Assembly (NCBI GenBank): GCA_030837825.1
Contig: JAUQYB010000067.1
Coordinates: 1-13,753, forward strand
Reading direction: 5' to 3'
From: Albidovulum sp.
GTDB taxonomy: Bacteria > Pseudomonadota > Alphaproteobacteria > Rhodobacterales > Rhodobacteraceae
DNA length: 13,753 nucleotides
Part shown: positions 1-7,895 of the stretch, in pieces
Layout: the number at the start of each line of letters is the position of its first letter
How positions within the stretch are numbered: the stretch's first letter is position 1
Notes under the pieces: generated by a model
Seen by the model: only the letters and a program-made list of their open reading frames with translations
The model's database searches: none
What the model was told of the DNA's origin: nothing
Translations under genes and position numbers: made by a program

Positions 1-10
1 GAGGGGCGGT

Positions 11-442
11 TCAGTCCCGGTGCCGCCCGGCCCCGGGCAGGGGAAAGATCACGTCATAGGCCCAGTTGAAGGCAAAGGCATAGGCCAGGTAGAACAGCGC
101 GAAGGACAGGTCCATCACGAAGGCCTGCACGAGCGAGATGCCGAGATACCAGGCGATGAACGGCAGCAGGACCGCCAGCAGGCCGGCCTCGAACAGGATG
201 GCATGCGCGACGCGGAGCGGAAGCGACTTCCGCGCGGTGCCGGTGATCCTGAGCAGGGCGTGGTCGAAGAGCAGGTTGAAGAGATAGTTCCAGAGCGTCG
301 CGATCGTCGCGCCGACGATCGCCACCACGCCGATGTCGTGCACCGGCATGCCGAAGGCCAGCGACCCGAGGGGTGTCACGAGCAGAAGGCCGATCAGCTC
401 GAAGCTGATGGCATGGCGCATGCGGTCGAGGGTCGTTCGCAT
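11..442 (-). CDS. PACE-family (AceI-like) multidrug/polyamine efflux transporter
   Basis: A 143-residue inner-membrane protein with four hydrophobic segments arranged as two tandem bacterial transmembrane pair (BTP) domains, the layout and length of the PACE family. AceI of Acinetobacter, the family prototype, exports chlorhexidine and short-chain diamines by proton antiport. The first helix carries HAISFE, with the acidic residue at position 15, the position of the essential Glu15 of AceI. This supports the start at 442 over the internal Met8. The second half repeats the pattern (HAILFEAGLL near residue 79), and the C-terminal helix has the NWAYD pattern. A GGGGA ribosome site precedes the ATG by a few bases. 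The gene lies downstream of, and in line with, the EamA transporter gene but is separated by 127 bases holding its own promoter candidate. The family call is firm; the substrate is unknown. Confidence 0.88.
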   Translation of the reverse strand: MRTTLDRMRHAISFELIGLLLVTPLGSLAFGMPVHDIGVVAIVGATIATLWNYLFNLLFDHALLRITGTARKSLPLRVAHAILFEAGLLAVLLPFIAWYLGISLVQAFVMDLSFALFYLAYAFAFNWAYDVIFPLPGAGRHRD

Positions 443-519
443 GATCGTCCCCGATCTCTGCCGGGTCGTCCCGGATGTCTCGTGGCCCGGATCGGGGGAG
501 GTCGTCCTCGCGTCGGCCG

Positions 520-547
520 ACTATAGGGATGCCGCCATCCGGCGCAA
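520..547 (-). promoter_or_regulatory. Candidate promoter of the PACE gene with a dyad in the spacer
   Basis: Read on the minus strand, a TATAGT -10 box (520-525, five of six to consensus) lies 16 bases from a weak TTGCGC -35 box (542-547). The spacer contains the inverted repeat GGATG-N4-CATCC at 527-540. The predicted start of transcription near 513 gives a leader of about 70 bases. A dyad inside the spacer suggests control by a DNA-binding regulator, which is inference only. Confidence 0.45.
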
Positions 548-569
548 GGACCGGACGCCGGCCGGCCCG

Positions 570-1442
570 CTACCCCCGCCCGGTCTTGCGCGCCCGCCAG
601 AGGGTGAAGAGGCCGGCGGCGACGACGATGGCGGCGCCGAGTGCAACGCTCGGTTCGAGCCGGTCGCCGAAAACGGTGATGCCGAGCGCGGCGGCAAAGG
701 GCAGCATCAGGTAGTTGAAGGGCTGCACCGCGCTGGCCTCCGCCACTTCCAGCGCCCGGATCATCAGCCAGTGCGCCGCGGCCGCCGTGCAGCACAGGAG
801 CGCCATCCAGGCCCAGTCCGGGGCGGTCATCGGTTGCCAGTGAAAGACGCCGATCGCCGTCATGACGACGGCGCCGGTGATCCCGGTCCAGAAGAAGCTG
901 ACCGCGGAGGCATCGCGCCGCGAAACATAGCGGGTCAGGAGCCCGTAGAGGGCGAACAGGAATGCCGAGAAGAGCGGGATCAGCGCGGCGGGCGAAAACA
1001 CCCGGACGCCGGGCTGGAGGATGACGAGAACGCCGGCAAAGCCGATACCGATCGCCGTCCAGCGCCGCCAGCCCACTCTTTCGCCGAGGACCGGACCCGA
1101 GAGCGCCGCCACGAGGAGCGGATAGCAGGTGAAGACCGCATGGCTTTCGACCAGGCCCAGCACGGTGAAGGCGGTGATCATGACGCAGATTTCGGCGGCG
1201 AGGAGCAGGCCGCGGATGATCTGGAGCGCCGGATGGCGCGTGTGCACCGCGCCACGGATGCCGCCGGGGTTGCGCGCGGCCAGCGCGAGCACGAAGAGGG
1301 CGAAGAACCAGTAGCGGATCATCACCACCATGTAGACGTTGTAGGCCCCGGCGAGATGGCGCGAGATGCCGTCCTGCATGGCGAAGACGAAGGCCGCGGC
1401 GGTCATCAGCAGCGCGCCGAGGCGGAAGTTCTGCTCGGTCAT
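570..1442 (-). CDS. EamA-domain DMT-superfamily transporter
   Basis: A 290-residue membrane protein with about ten hydrophobic segments, the length and layout of two tandem EamA domains of the drug/metabolite transporter superfamily. Each half ends in a typical acidic motif: VLGERVGWRRW near residue 145 and FGDRLEPS near residue 265, both followed by a glycine-rich helix. Such proteins export or import small metabolites; the substrate cannot be read from the sequence. The start is set by an ATGA overlap with the stop codon of mnmD (shared bases 1439-1442), so translation is probably coupled and the two genes form one operon. The much longer open frame upstream of this ATG runs through mnmD in another frame and is a high-GC artefact. 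No obvious terminator follows. A functional link to tRNA modification is not evident and may only reflect operon packing. Confidence 0.85.
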   Translation of the reverse strand: MTEQNFRLGALLMTAAAFVFAMQDGISRHLAGAYNVYMVVMIRYWFFALFVLALAARNPGGIRGAVHTRHPALQIIRGLLLAAEICVMITAFTVLGLVESHAVFTCYPLLVAALSGPVLGERVGWRRWTAIGIGFAGVLVILQPGVRVFSPAALIPLFSAFLFALYGLLTRYVSRRDASAVSFFWTGITGAVVMTAIGVFHWQPMTAPDWAWMALLCCTAAAAHWLMIRALEVAEASAVQPFNYLMLPFAAALGITVFGDRLEPSVALGAAIVVAAGLFTLWRARKTGRG

Positions 1443-2122
1443 GGCGCGCCTTTCAGGATGCCGCGGCTCATGTGCCGCTTGGTGCCGTGGCCCGATGCCC
1501 TCTCCACCTCGAACCCCGCCGAGGCCAGGGCCCGGCGGACATGGCCGGCCGCGGTGTAGCTGGCGAAGCTGCCGCCCGGCGCGGTGTGGCGGGCGACCTC
1601 GGCCATCAGCCGGTCGGACCAGAGCTCGGGGTTCTTCGCCGGCGAGAACCCGTCGAGGAACCAGGCGTCGGCCGCTCCGGGCCAGGCCGGCAGGGTCTCG
1701 CGGGCGTCGCCGGCGATGACGGTGACCTCGGCCGGGCCGAAGGCGAAGGCGCGGGCGCCCGCGCTCCAGGCGGACAGGAGCGGGCCGGCGGCGGCCAGCG
1801 CCTCGGGGAAGGCCGCGAGCGCCGCCCGCATCTCCGCCGCGGGCATCGGGAAGGCCTCGAAGCTGGTGAAGCGGAACCGGCCCGAAACCCCGGCGCCGTC
1901 CCACGCGAGAACGCTCGCAACGAGGTTGAGCCCGGTGCCGAAGCCGAGTTCGGCGATGTGGAACCCGTCGCGGAACCGGGCGGGCAGATCGTTGCCGGCG
2001 AGGAAGACGTGGCGCGTCTCGGCCAGCCCGTCGGCAAGCGAGAAATAGGGGTCGTCGAAGCGGGTGGAGACGGGCGTGCCGTCCCTCCACGTCACCGTGT
2101 CGCACTGGTTCCCGGCCGGCAT
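1439..2122 (-). CDS. mnmD: tRNA (5-methylaminomethyl-2-thiouridine34) methyltransferase MnmD
   Basis: A 227-residue SAM-dependent methyltransferase corresponding to the N-terminal (MnmC-m, DUF752) half of the E. coli MnmC fusion. In that family it methylates nm5(s2)U34 to mnm5(s2)U34 in the wobble position of several tRNAs. Diagnostic motifs seen are DDPYFSLADGLAETRHVFL (residues 23-41), the SAM loop ELGFGTGLN (58-66), the DAWFLDGFSPAKNP block near residue 165 and the GHGTKRHM tail. The ATG at 2122 was chosen because GAGGAG lies eight bases upstream (complement of 2131-2136) and the protein then starts just before the conserved N-terminus. Longer upstream frames are unsupported. The oxidase half is not fused; a likely partner is encoded divergently 41 bases away. 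The gene ends in an ATGA overlap with the EamA transporter. Confidence 0.92.
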   Translation of the reverse strand: MPAGNQCDTVTWRDGTPVSTRFDDPYFSLADGLAETRHVFLAGNDLPARFRDGFHIAELGFGTGLNLVASVLAWDGAGVSGRFRFTSFEAFPMPAAEMRAALAAFPEALAAAGPLLSAWSAGARAFAFGPAEVTVIAGDARETLPAWPGAADAWFLDGFSPAKNPELWSDRLMAEVARHTAPGGSFASYTAAGHVRRALASAGFEVERASGHGTKRHMSRGILKGAP

Positions 2123-2163
2123 GTCGATTACTCCTCGGCCGCACTTACGGAAAGGGCACGGCG

Positions 2164-3234
2164 ATGGCAACGGCGGACGTGACGGTGATGGGGGGCGGCA
2201 TCTTCGGCCTTGCCATCGGCTGGGAATGCGCCCGCCGGGGCGCGCGGGTGGTGCTCTGCGAGGCAGAGCGGATCGGCGCGGGTCCGTCGGGCGGGCTGGT
2301 CGGCGCGCTGGCGCCGCATGTGCCGGAGCAGTGGAACGCGAAGAAGGCGTTCCAGTTCGAGAGCCTGGTGATGGCCGAGGAGTTCTGGGCGGGGGTGCGC
2401 GAGGCCTCGGGCCGCGATCCGGGCTATGCAAGGACCGGCCGGCTGCAACCCCTGGCCGACGCGGCCGCGGTCGCGCTTGCGCGCGGGCGTGAAACGGGGG
2501 CCGAGGCGCTGTGGCGCGGGCTTGCACGCTGGCGCGTGGTCGAGGCGCCGGGCGACGGCTGGGCGCCAGAGAGCCCGACCGGGCTCTGCATCGAGGACAC
2601 GCTGACCGCGCGGCTTCATCCGCGCGACGCCGGGGCGGCGCTGGCGGCGGCGATCCGCATGAGGGGCGGCGTCGTGGAGGAGGGGAGGGCGGAGCCTCCG
2701 GCGGGGGTATTGGGGCAACGAAGAAGCCCGGGCGCGCTGATCTGGGCCACCGGCGTGGCGGGGCTTGCGGCGCTTTCGGCCGATCTCGGCCGGCAGGTCG
2801 GGTCGGGCGTGAAGGGGCAGTCGGCGCGGCTCGCCTGCGAGGCGCAGGCCAGGCCGCAGATTTTCGCCGATGGCCTGCACATCGTGCCGCATCACGACGG
2901 CACGGTGGCGGTCGGATCGACCGCCGAGCGGGAGTTCGACGCGCCTGACACCACTGACGGCCAGATCGAGGTGCTGATCGAGCGGGCCCGCGCGCTTTGC
3001 CCTTCGTTGCGCGACGCGCCGGTGATTGAGCGCTGGGCGGGCGTGCGGCCGCGGGCGCGGAGCCTGGCGCCGATGCTGGGGGAATGGCCGGGCCGCGCCG
3101 GCCACTTCATCGCCAACGGCGGTTTCAAGATCGGCTTCGGCATGGCACCGAAGGTGGCAGAGGTGTTGGCGGACCTCGTGCTCGAGGGGCGCGACGCGAT
3201 CCCTGCGGGCTTCCGGGTGGAGGACCGTCTCTGA
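2164..3234 (+). CDS. FAD-dependent oxidoreductase, probable MnmC oxidase-domain partner of MnmD
   Basis: A 356-residue protein of the DAO/glycine-oxidase family. The N-terminal FAD-binding loop GGGIFG is at residues 10-15, with an acidic residue (CEAE) at the end of the second strand. PSGGLVGALAPH near residue 40 resembles the flavin-proximal loop of MnmC(o). The C-terminal part carries the typical GVRPRARSLAPMLG and NGGFKIGFGMAPKVAE motifs that close the FAD site. E. coli MnmC(o) removes the carboxymethyl group from cmnm5(s2)U34 to give nm5(s2)U34, the substrate of MnmD. The gene's position 41 bases from divergent mnmD makes the same role likely, but a different amine substrate, as for other DAO proteins, cannot be excluded. 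The start ATG has GGAAAGGG about eight bases upstream. It ends 43 bases from the convergent GFA-GNAT gene, with no convincing terminator between. Confidence 0.8.
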   Translation: MATADVTVMGGGIFGLAIGWECARRGARVVLCEAERIGAGPSGGLVGALAPHVPEQWNAKKAFQFESLVMAEEFWAGVREASGRDPGYARTGRLQPLADAAAVALARGRETGAEALWRGLARWRVVEAPGDGWAPESPTGLCIEDTLTARLHPRDAGAALAAAIRMRGGVVEEGRAEPPAGVLGQRRSPGALIWATGVAGLAALSADLGRQVGSGVKGQSARLACEAQARPQIFADGLHIVPHHDGTVAVGSTAEREFDAPDTTDGQIEVLIERARALCPSLRDAPVIERWAGVRPRARSLAPMLGEWPGRAGHFIANGGFKIGFGMAPKVAEVLADLVLEGRDAIPAGFRVEDRL

Positions 3235-3277
3235 CCGGCTGCGGCGTGCGTGCGAGGCGGCGCCGGATCAGCCCGCC

Positions 3278-4123
3278 TCACACCGGCCGCCGGAAGGTGA
3301 TCGAGGTCGGCCGGTCGTAGCCCGGATGCGCCGTCGTGCCGGTGCGGGCGAACCCCATCGCCTCGAAGGCGGCGTGGTTGCCGGTCAGTTCCACCCGGCT
3401 CTGCATCTCGAGGAGCGGCAGGTCGAGCGCCCTGGCGCGTGCCGCGGCATGGTCGAGGAGCTGGCGGGCGAGGCCCTTGCGGCGGTGGCCGGCCGCCACG
3501 GCGAGCTTGCCGATGTGGAGGCGGCCGGGCCTGGGTGTCAGCACCATGCAGCCGAGCGGAACGCCCAGTTCGTCGATCACCCAGACCTCGCCCGCGCGCG
3601 CCTGTTCGGCCAGCGCAGCCTCGGTCAGCCGGTGGACCGAGGAGGGCGGGTCGACGATTCCGTCCATGTAGGCGAAGGCCTCGCGGATCAGGTTGAGGAT
3701 CGGCGCCATGTCCTCCGCGCCGGTCAGGCGGCGGGGAGTGCAGAGCACCGGCAGCCCGTCGGCGAGCCGCACCCAGGCGAGGTGTTCGTTCCAGTGGACA
3801 TGGGCCGTGGGCCGGTAGGCGGCGGGATCGTCGAGCGTGGCGGCATAGAGGTCGATCCCGGCAGGCCGCGCCTCGGTCTGGTAGGCCATCTGGGTGCCGC
3901 AGGTGGGGCAGAACGAGCGGGTGACGCCGGGCGAGGAGGCATAGGTCGCGGGCGCCTTTCCGGTCCAGCGGAACCTCTCGCGCGTGATCCCGAGGAAGCT
4001 GGTGAACGGCGCCGCGGTGGCGCGCCGGCAGCTTTCGCAATGGCAGTGGACCTGCCAGTCGGGTTCCCCCTCGAAGGCATAGCGCACCGCCCCGCAGAGG
4101 CATCTTCCGGTTCCGCCGTCCAT
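3278..4123 (-). CDS. GFA zinc-domain / GNAT N-acetyltransferase fusion protein
   Basis: A 281-residue protein made of two domains in one frame. Residues 4 to about 125 form a GFA (CENP-V/glutathione-dependent formaldehyde-activating-like) domain with its full cysteine set: C8 and C10 (CLCG), C27, C29 and C32 (CHCESC), C72 and C75 (CPTCG). Residues about 130-281 form a GNAT acetyltransferase with the acetyl-CoA loop GHRRKGLA at 212-219, preceded by the beta-strand LHIGKLAV and followed by an ALDLPLLEM strand and a NHAAFEAMGF motif. The seam lies around residues 126-133, where RRLTGAEDM resembles an ordinary GNAT N-terminus. The ATG at 4123 has a strong GGGAGGGAGGG ribosome site. GFA proteins bind zinc, but their substrates are mostly unknown. 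The acetyl acceptor is unknown too. The gene stands alone, convergent with the FAD gene and divergent from smc. Confidence 0.85.
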   Translation of the reverse strand: MDGGTGRCLCGAVRYAFEGEPDWQVHCHCESCRRATAAPFTSFLGITRERFRWTGKAPATYASSPGVTRSFCPTCGTQMAYQTEARPAGIDLYAATLDDPAAYRPTAHVHWNEHLAWVRLADGLPVLCTPRRLTGAEDMAPILNLIREAFAYMDGIVDPPSSVHRLTEAALAEQARAGEVWVIDELGVPLGCMVLTPRPGRLHIGKLAVAAGHRRKGLARQLLDHAAARARALDLPLLEMQSRVELTGNHAAFEAMGFARTGTTAHPGYDRPTSITFRRPV

Positions 4124-4148
4124 GCCGCCCTCCCTCCCGAAAGGCCGG

Positions 4149-4177
4149 ATTTGGCGCCGGGAAAAGCGGGGGGTCAA
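4149..4177 (-). promoter_or_regulatory. Candidate promoter of the GFA-GNAT gene
   Basis: On the minus strand TTGACC (4172-4177, five of six to the -35 consensus) is followed after 17 bases by CCAAAT (4149-4154), a poor -10 box. The predicted leader is only about 20 bases and includes the ribosome site. The -35 and spacing support it; the -10 does not. Confidence 0.3.
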
Positions 4178-4264
4178 GGGCTGATCGCGCGGGAAGGCCG
4201 TGACAGCCGCCCGCGATATCTTGTGGAAAACCGCCCATCTGCCGCCATATGCGGGGGCGGGCAG

Positions 4265-4294
4265 TTGACTCGGACCGGTCCAAGCCCCGAGGAT
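4265..4294 (+). promoter_or_regulatory. Weak candidate promoter of smc containing a 10-bp palindrome
   Basis: TTGACT (4265-4270, five of six) is followed after 18 bases by GAGGAT (4289-4294), a weak -10. The spacer holds the perfect palindrome GGACCGGTCC at 4272-4281. No better promoter is visible in the 202 bases between the GFA-GNAT start and smc, so smc has either this promoter or one that does not resemble sigma-70 consensus. Confidence 0.25.
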
Positions 4295-4325
4295 TGCGGA
4301 TCGGCGGGAATCATCGCGGGCAAGG

Positions 4326-7300
4326 ATGCGCTTCACCAGGCTCAGACTGAACGGCTTCAAGAGCTTCGTGGACCCCACGGACCTCGTGATCCATGACGGG
4401 CTGACCGGCGTCGTCGGGCCGAACGGCTGCGGCAAGTCGAACCTTCTGGAGGCTTTGCGCTGGGTGATGGGCGAGAACCGTCCGACCGCGATGCGCGGCG
4501 ACGGGATGGAGGATGTGATCTTCGCCGGCGCCGCCACGCGGCCGGCGCGCAACTTCGCCGAGGTTTCGCTGACCATCGACAATTCCGAGCGCCTCGCGCC
4601 CTCGGGCTTCAACGATCAGGACGTGCTGGAGATCACCCGGCGGATCACCCGCGATGCCGGCTCCGCCTACAAGGCCAACGCGAAGGACGTGCGCGCCCGC
4701 GACGTGCAGATGCTGTTCGCCGACGCCTCTACCGGCGCGCATTCGCCGGCGCTGGTGCGGCAGGGGCAGATCGCCGAACTGATCAACGCCAGGCCGAAGA
4801 ACCGCCGCCGCGTGCTCGAGGAGGCGGCGGGAATCTCCGGCCTTTACCAGCGGCGGCACGAGGCGGAGCTGAAGCTGACGGCGACGGAGGCGAACCTCGC
4901 GCGGGTCGAGGACGTGGTCGAACAGCTTGCCCAGCAGCTTGCGAGCCTCGCCCGGCAGGCGCGGCAGGCGGCGCGCTACCGCGAGATCGGCGAGGAGTTG
5001 AGGCGGACCGAGGGGATGCTGCTCTATCGCCGCTGGCGCGAGGCCGACCAGGCGCGTGCCGCCGCCGATGCCGACCTGACCGGGCGCACGAGGCTGACCG
5101 CGCAGGCGGAGGCGGCAGCGCGGACGGCGGCGCGGACGCGTGGCGAGCGCGAGGCGCTGCTGCCGCCCCTGCGCGAGGAGGAGGCCGTCGCGGGGGCGAT
5201 CCTCCAGCGGTTGCAGGTGGGCCGCGATGCGCTGAAGGACCAGGAAGCGCATGCCAAGCAGGTGATCGAGACGCTGACCGGCCGGATCGGCCAGCTTTCC
5301 CGCGACATGGAGCGCGAGGCCGGGCTGAACCGTGATGCCGGCGAGACGATCGGCCGGCTGGACTGGGAGCAGGCGCAGATCGCGAAGGCGGCCGAGGGCC
5401 ACGAGGGCCGATTGGCCGAGGCGATGGAGGCGGCGCAGGAGGCGGCGCGGGTGCTGTCGGAGCGCGAGGCAGCGCTGTCGCAGTTGACCGAGGACGTGGC
5501 GCGGCTTGCGGCCCGCCACCAGTCGGCGCACCGGTTGTTCGCGGACAGCCGGGCGATGGTCGAGAAATCCGAATCCGGGGCCGCGGGGGCGCGGTCGGCG
5601 TCGGCCGAGGCGGCGGCGGCGCTGGCCAGGGCCGCGGCCGACCATGCGGCGGCAGAGGCAACGCAGGGCGAGGCAATGGCGGCTGCCGAGGCGGCCGAGG
5701 CGGCGCTGGTCGCCGCCGACGAGGCGCGGGCCGACGCGCAGGGACGCGAGACCGAGGCGCGGGCGGCGCTGTCGGAGGCCGATGGCGAGTTCGGCGCGCT
5801 CAAGGCCGAGGCGATGGCGCTGATGAAACTCGTCGAGCGCGAGGCGGCGGCGGGCAAGCAGCTTCTCGACCGCGTCGAGGTGAAGAAGGGCTACGAGAAG
5901 GCGCTGGGCGCGGCGCTGGCCGACGACCTGCGCGCGCCGGAAGTGGCGGCGGACGCAGCCTCCGGCTGGGCGGTGCTGGCCGGCTACGGGCAGGCGCAGG
6001 CGCTGCCCGAGGGCGTCGCGGCGCTGTCGGCCCATGTGAACGTGCCCCCGGTCCTGGCCCGGCGGATCGGCCAGATCGGGCTCGTCGACCGCAGGGACGG
6101 GGCGCGGCTGCAACCGATGCTGAAGCCCGGCCAGCGGCTGGTGTCGGTGGAGGGCGACCTCTGGCGCTGGGACGGGTTCCGGGCCGGGGCCGAGGACGCG
6201 CCGACGGCGGCGGCGCTCCGCCTCCAGCAGCTCAACCGGCTGACCGACCTCAAGCGCGACCTCGAGGAGGCGAAGGCGCGGGCCGACGGCGCGCGGCAGG
6301 CGCATGAGCACCTGACGCGGCGGCTTGCCGAGGCGGGCGAGGCCGACCGGGCCGCCCGCGAGGCGCGGCGCGAGGCCGACCGGCGGATGGCCGAGGCCTC
6401 GCGCGCGCTGTCCCGCGCCGAGGCCGACCGGTCCATCGCCGGCGGCAGGCTGGAAAGCGCGCGGCTTGCCGTGGCGCGCCACGAGGAGGATGCGCTTGCC
6501 GCGCGGGCGCAGTTGCGCGAGGCCGAGGCCGGTGTGCAGGCGCTGCCCGATCTCGACACTGCGCGCGCCGAGGTCGAGGACGTGAAGCTGACGGTCGAGG
6601 CGGCGCGGGTCACGATGATGACCCGCCGGTCGGCCCATGACGAGATCCGCCGCGAGGGCGAGGCGCGGATGAAGCGGCGGCAGGAGATCGCCAAGGAAAT
6701 CTCGGGCTGGAAGCACCGGCTGGAGACGGCCGAGAAGCGCAGCGCGGAACTGGCCGAACGCCGGGCTGCCTCGGAGATCGAGCTGGAGGCGGCCTCTGCC
6801 GCGCCGGCCGAGATCGCCGCGAAGCGGGCGGAACTGTCCGACGCGATCGAGACCGCCGAGGCCCGCCGCCGCGCCGCCGCCGACCGGCTGGCCGAGGCGG
6901 AGACGGCGCTCAGACAGGCGACCGATGCCGAGCGCGAGGCCGAACGCACCGCGTCGGAGGCGCGCGAGGCCCGCGCCCGCGCCGAGGCCCGCGCCGAGGC
7001 CGCGCGCGAGACGGTGACGCTCGCCGCCGAGCGCATCCGCGAGGAGACCGACAACACGCCGGGAACGCTCCTGCAATCGCTGTCGGCCGACCCGGACGGA
7101 ATGCCCGCGGCCGAGGCGCTGGACGCCGAGGTGCACAGGCTCCGCCGCCAGCGCGACGCCTTGGGCGCGGTCAACCTGCGCGCCGAGGAGGACGCCAGGG
7201 AGGTGCAGGCGGAGCACGACACCCTGGTGATGGAGAAGGCCGACCTCGAGGAGGCGATCAAGAAGCTGCGCGCCGGCATCGCCGGGCTGAACCGCGAGGG

Positions 7301-7781
7301 GCGCGAGCGGCTTTTGACCGCGTTCGAGCAGGTGAACGGCAATTTCCGCCTGCTCTTCACCCATCTCTTCGGCGGCGGCGAGGCCAATCTCGTGCTGGTC
7401 GAAAGCGACGACCCGCTGGAGGCGGGGCTGGAGATCATGTGCCAGCCGCCGGGCAAGAAGCTCGCCACGCTGTCGCTTCTGTCGGGGGGCGCGCAGACGC
7501 TGACGGCGCTGGCGCTGATCTTCGCGGTGTTCCTTGCCAACCCCGCGCCGATCTGCGTGCTGGACGAGGTGGATGCGCCCCTGGACGACGCCAACGTGAC
7601 GCGGTTCTGCGATCTGATGGACGAGATGACGCGGCGCACCGACACGCGCTTTCTCGTCATCACCCATCACGCCGTCACCATGAGCCGGATGGACCGGCTT
7701 TTCGGCGTGACGATGGCCGAGCAGGGGGTGAGCCAGCTCGTCAGCGTCGACCTCAAGCGCGCCGAGGCGCTGGTGGCCTGA
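4326..7781 (+). CDS. smc: Chromosome partition/condensin protein Smc
   Basis: A full-length 1151-residue SMC ATPase. As a homodimer with ScpA and ScpB it organises and compacts the chromosome and helps resolve sister origins. Domains in order: N-terminal ATPase half with Walker A GPNGCGKS (31-38) and Q-loop RQGQIAELI near residue 145; a coiled coil to about 515, rich in Ala, Glu and Arg; a short hinge at about 517-630; a returning coiled coil to about 1000; and a C-terminal half with the ABC signature at 1052-1057, Walker B ICVLDE (1076-1081), D-loop DAPLDD and the H-loop ITHH. The signature reads LSGGAQ, with Ala1056 (codon GCG at 7491-7493) where SMCs normally have Glu. The N-terminus MRFTRLRLNGFKSFVDP is typical of alphaproteobacterial Smc, which fixes the start although the ribosome site is weak. 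scpA and scpB are not in this window. Confidence 0.97.
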   Translation: MRFTRLRLNGFKSFVDPTDLVIHDGLTGVVGPNGCGKSNLLEALRWVMGENRPTAMRGDGMEDVIFAGAATRPARNFAEVSLTIDNSERLAPSGFNDQDVLEITRRITRDAGSAYKANAKDVRARDVQMLFADASTGAHSPALVRQGQIAELINARPKNRRRVLEEAAGISGLYQRRHEAELKLTATEANLARVEDVVEQLAQQLASLARQARQAARYREIGEELRRTEGMLLYRRWREADQARAAADADLTGRTRLTAQAEAAARTAARTRGEREALLPPLREEEAVAGAILQRLQVGRDALKDQEAHAKQVIETLTGRIGQLSRDMEREAGLNRDAGETIGRLDWEQAQIAKAAEGHEGRLAEAMEAAQEAARVLSEREAALSQLTEDVARLAARHQSAHRLFADSRAMVEKSESGAAGARSASAEAAAALARAAADHAAAEATQGEAMAAAEAAEAALVAADEARADAQGRETEARAALSEADGEFGALKAEAMALMKLVEREAAAGKQLLDRVEVKKGYEKALGAALADDLRAPEVAADAASGWAVLAGYGQAQALPEGVAALSAHVNVPPVLARRIGQIGLVDRRDGARLQPMLKPGQRLVSVEGDLWRWDGFRAGAEDAPTAAALRLQQLNRLTDLKRDLEEAKARADGARQAHEHLTRRLAEAGEADRAAREARREADRRMAEASRALSRAEADRSIAGGRLESARLAVARHEEDALAARAQLREAEAGVQALPDLDTARAEVEDVKLTVEAARVTMMTRRSAHDEIRREGEARMKRRQEIAKEISGWKHRLETAEKRSAELAERRAASEIELEAASAAPAEIAAKRAELSDAIETAEARRRAAADRLAEAETALRQATDAEREAERTASEAREARARAEARAEAARETVTLAAERIREETDNTPGTLLQSLSADPDGMPAAEALDAEVHRLRRQRDALGAVNLRAEEDAREVQAEHDTLVMEKADLEEAIKKLRAGIAGLNREGRERLLTAFEQVNGNFRLLFTHLFGGGEANLVLVESDDPLEAGLEIMCQPPGKKLATLSLLSGGAQTLTALALIFAVFLANPAPICVLDEVDAPLDDANVTRFCDLMDEMTRRTDTRFLVITHHAVTMSRMDRLFGVTMAEQGVSQLVSVDLKRAEALVA

Positions 7782-7823
7782 GGGGGCGGGACAGGGGCGC
7801 CCGCAGGTCCGCCATCGGCAATG

Positions 7824-7860
7824 AAAAACCCCCGTGGCCGGGCCCCGGGGGTTCGTCTTT
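7824..7860. terminator. Bidirectional intrinsic terminator between smc and rpsU
   Basis: AACCCCCG (7827-7834) pairs with CGGGGGTT (7846-7853) in an eight-base-pair stem with an 11-base loop. On the minus strand the stem runs straight into a TTTTT tract (complement of 7824-7828), a strong terminator for rpsU. On the plus strand the following bases CGTCTTT give a weaker U-rich tail for smc. The position between two convergent genes fits a shared terminator. Confidence 0.85.
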
Positions 7861-7895
7861 GCGCGGGTTTCCCCGCCAGCGTCACAGTCGCCCCG

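Noticed and set aside
333..1559. A 408-codon plus-strand frame opposite the EamA transporter
   Set aside because: Its composition (Arg, Glu, His and Gly rich) is that of a shadow frame; the minus-strand gene has clear transmembrane helices and family motifs.
3235..3277. Possible terminator between the convergent FAD and GFA-GNAT genes
   Set aside because: Only a five-base CCGGC/GCCGG pairing with a long loop and no U tract could be found.
4222..4230. DnaA-box-like TGTGGAAAA upstream of smc
   Set aside because: It is a single site one base off consensus, with no cluster of boxes, AT-rich unwinding element or origin-linked genes, so not evidence of an origin.
4311..7670. A 1119-codon open frame antisense to smc
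   Set aside because: It is an arginine/leucine/glycine-rich mirror of smc, caused by GC-rich third positions removing stop codons on the opposite strand. It has no recognisable domain, while smc on the plus strand is unambiguous.
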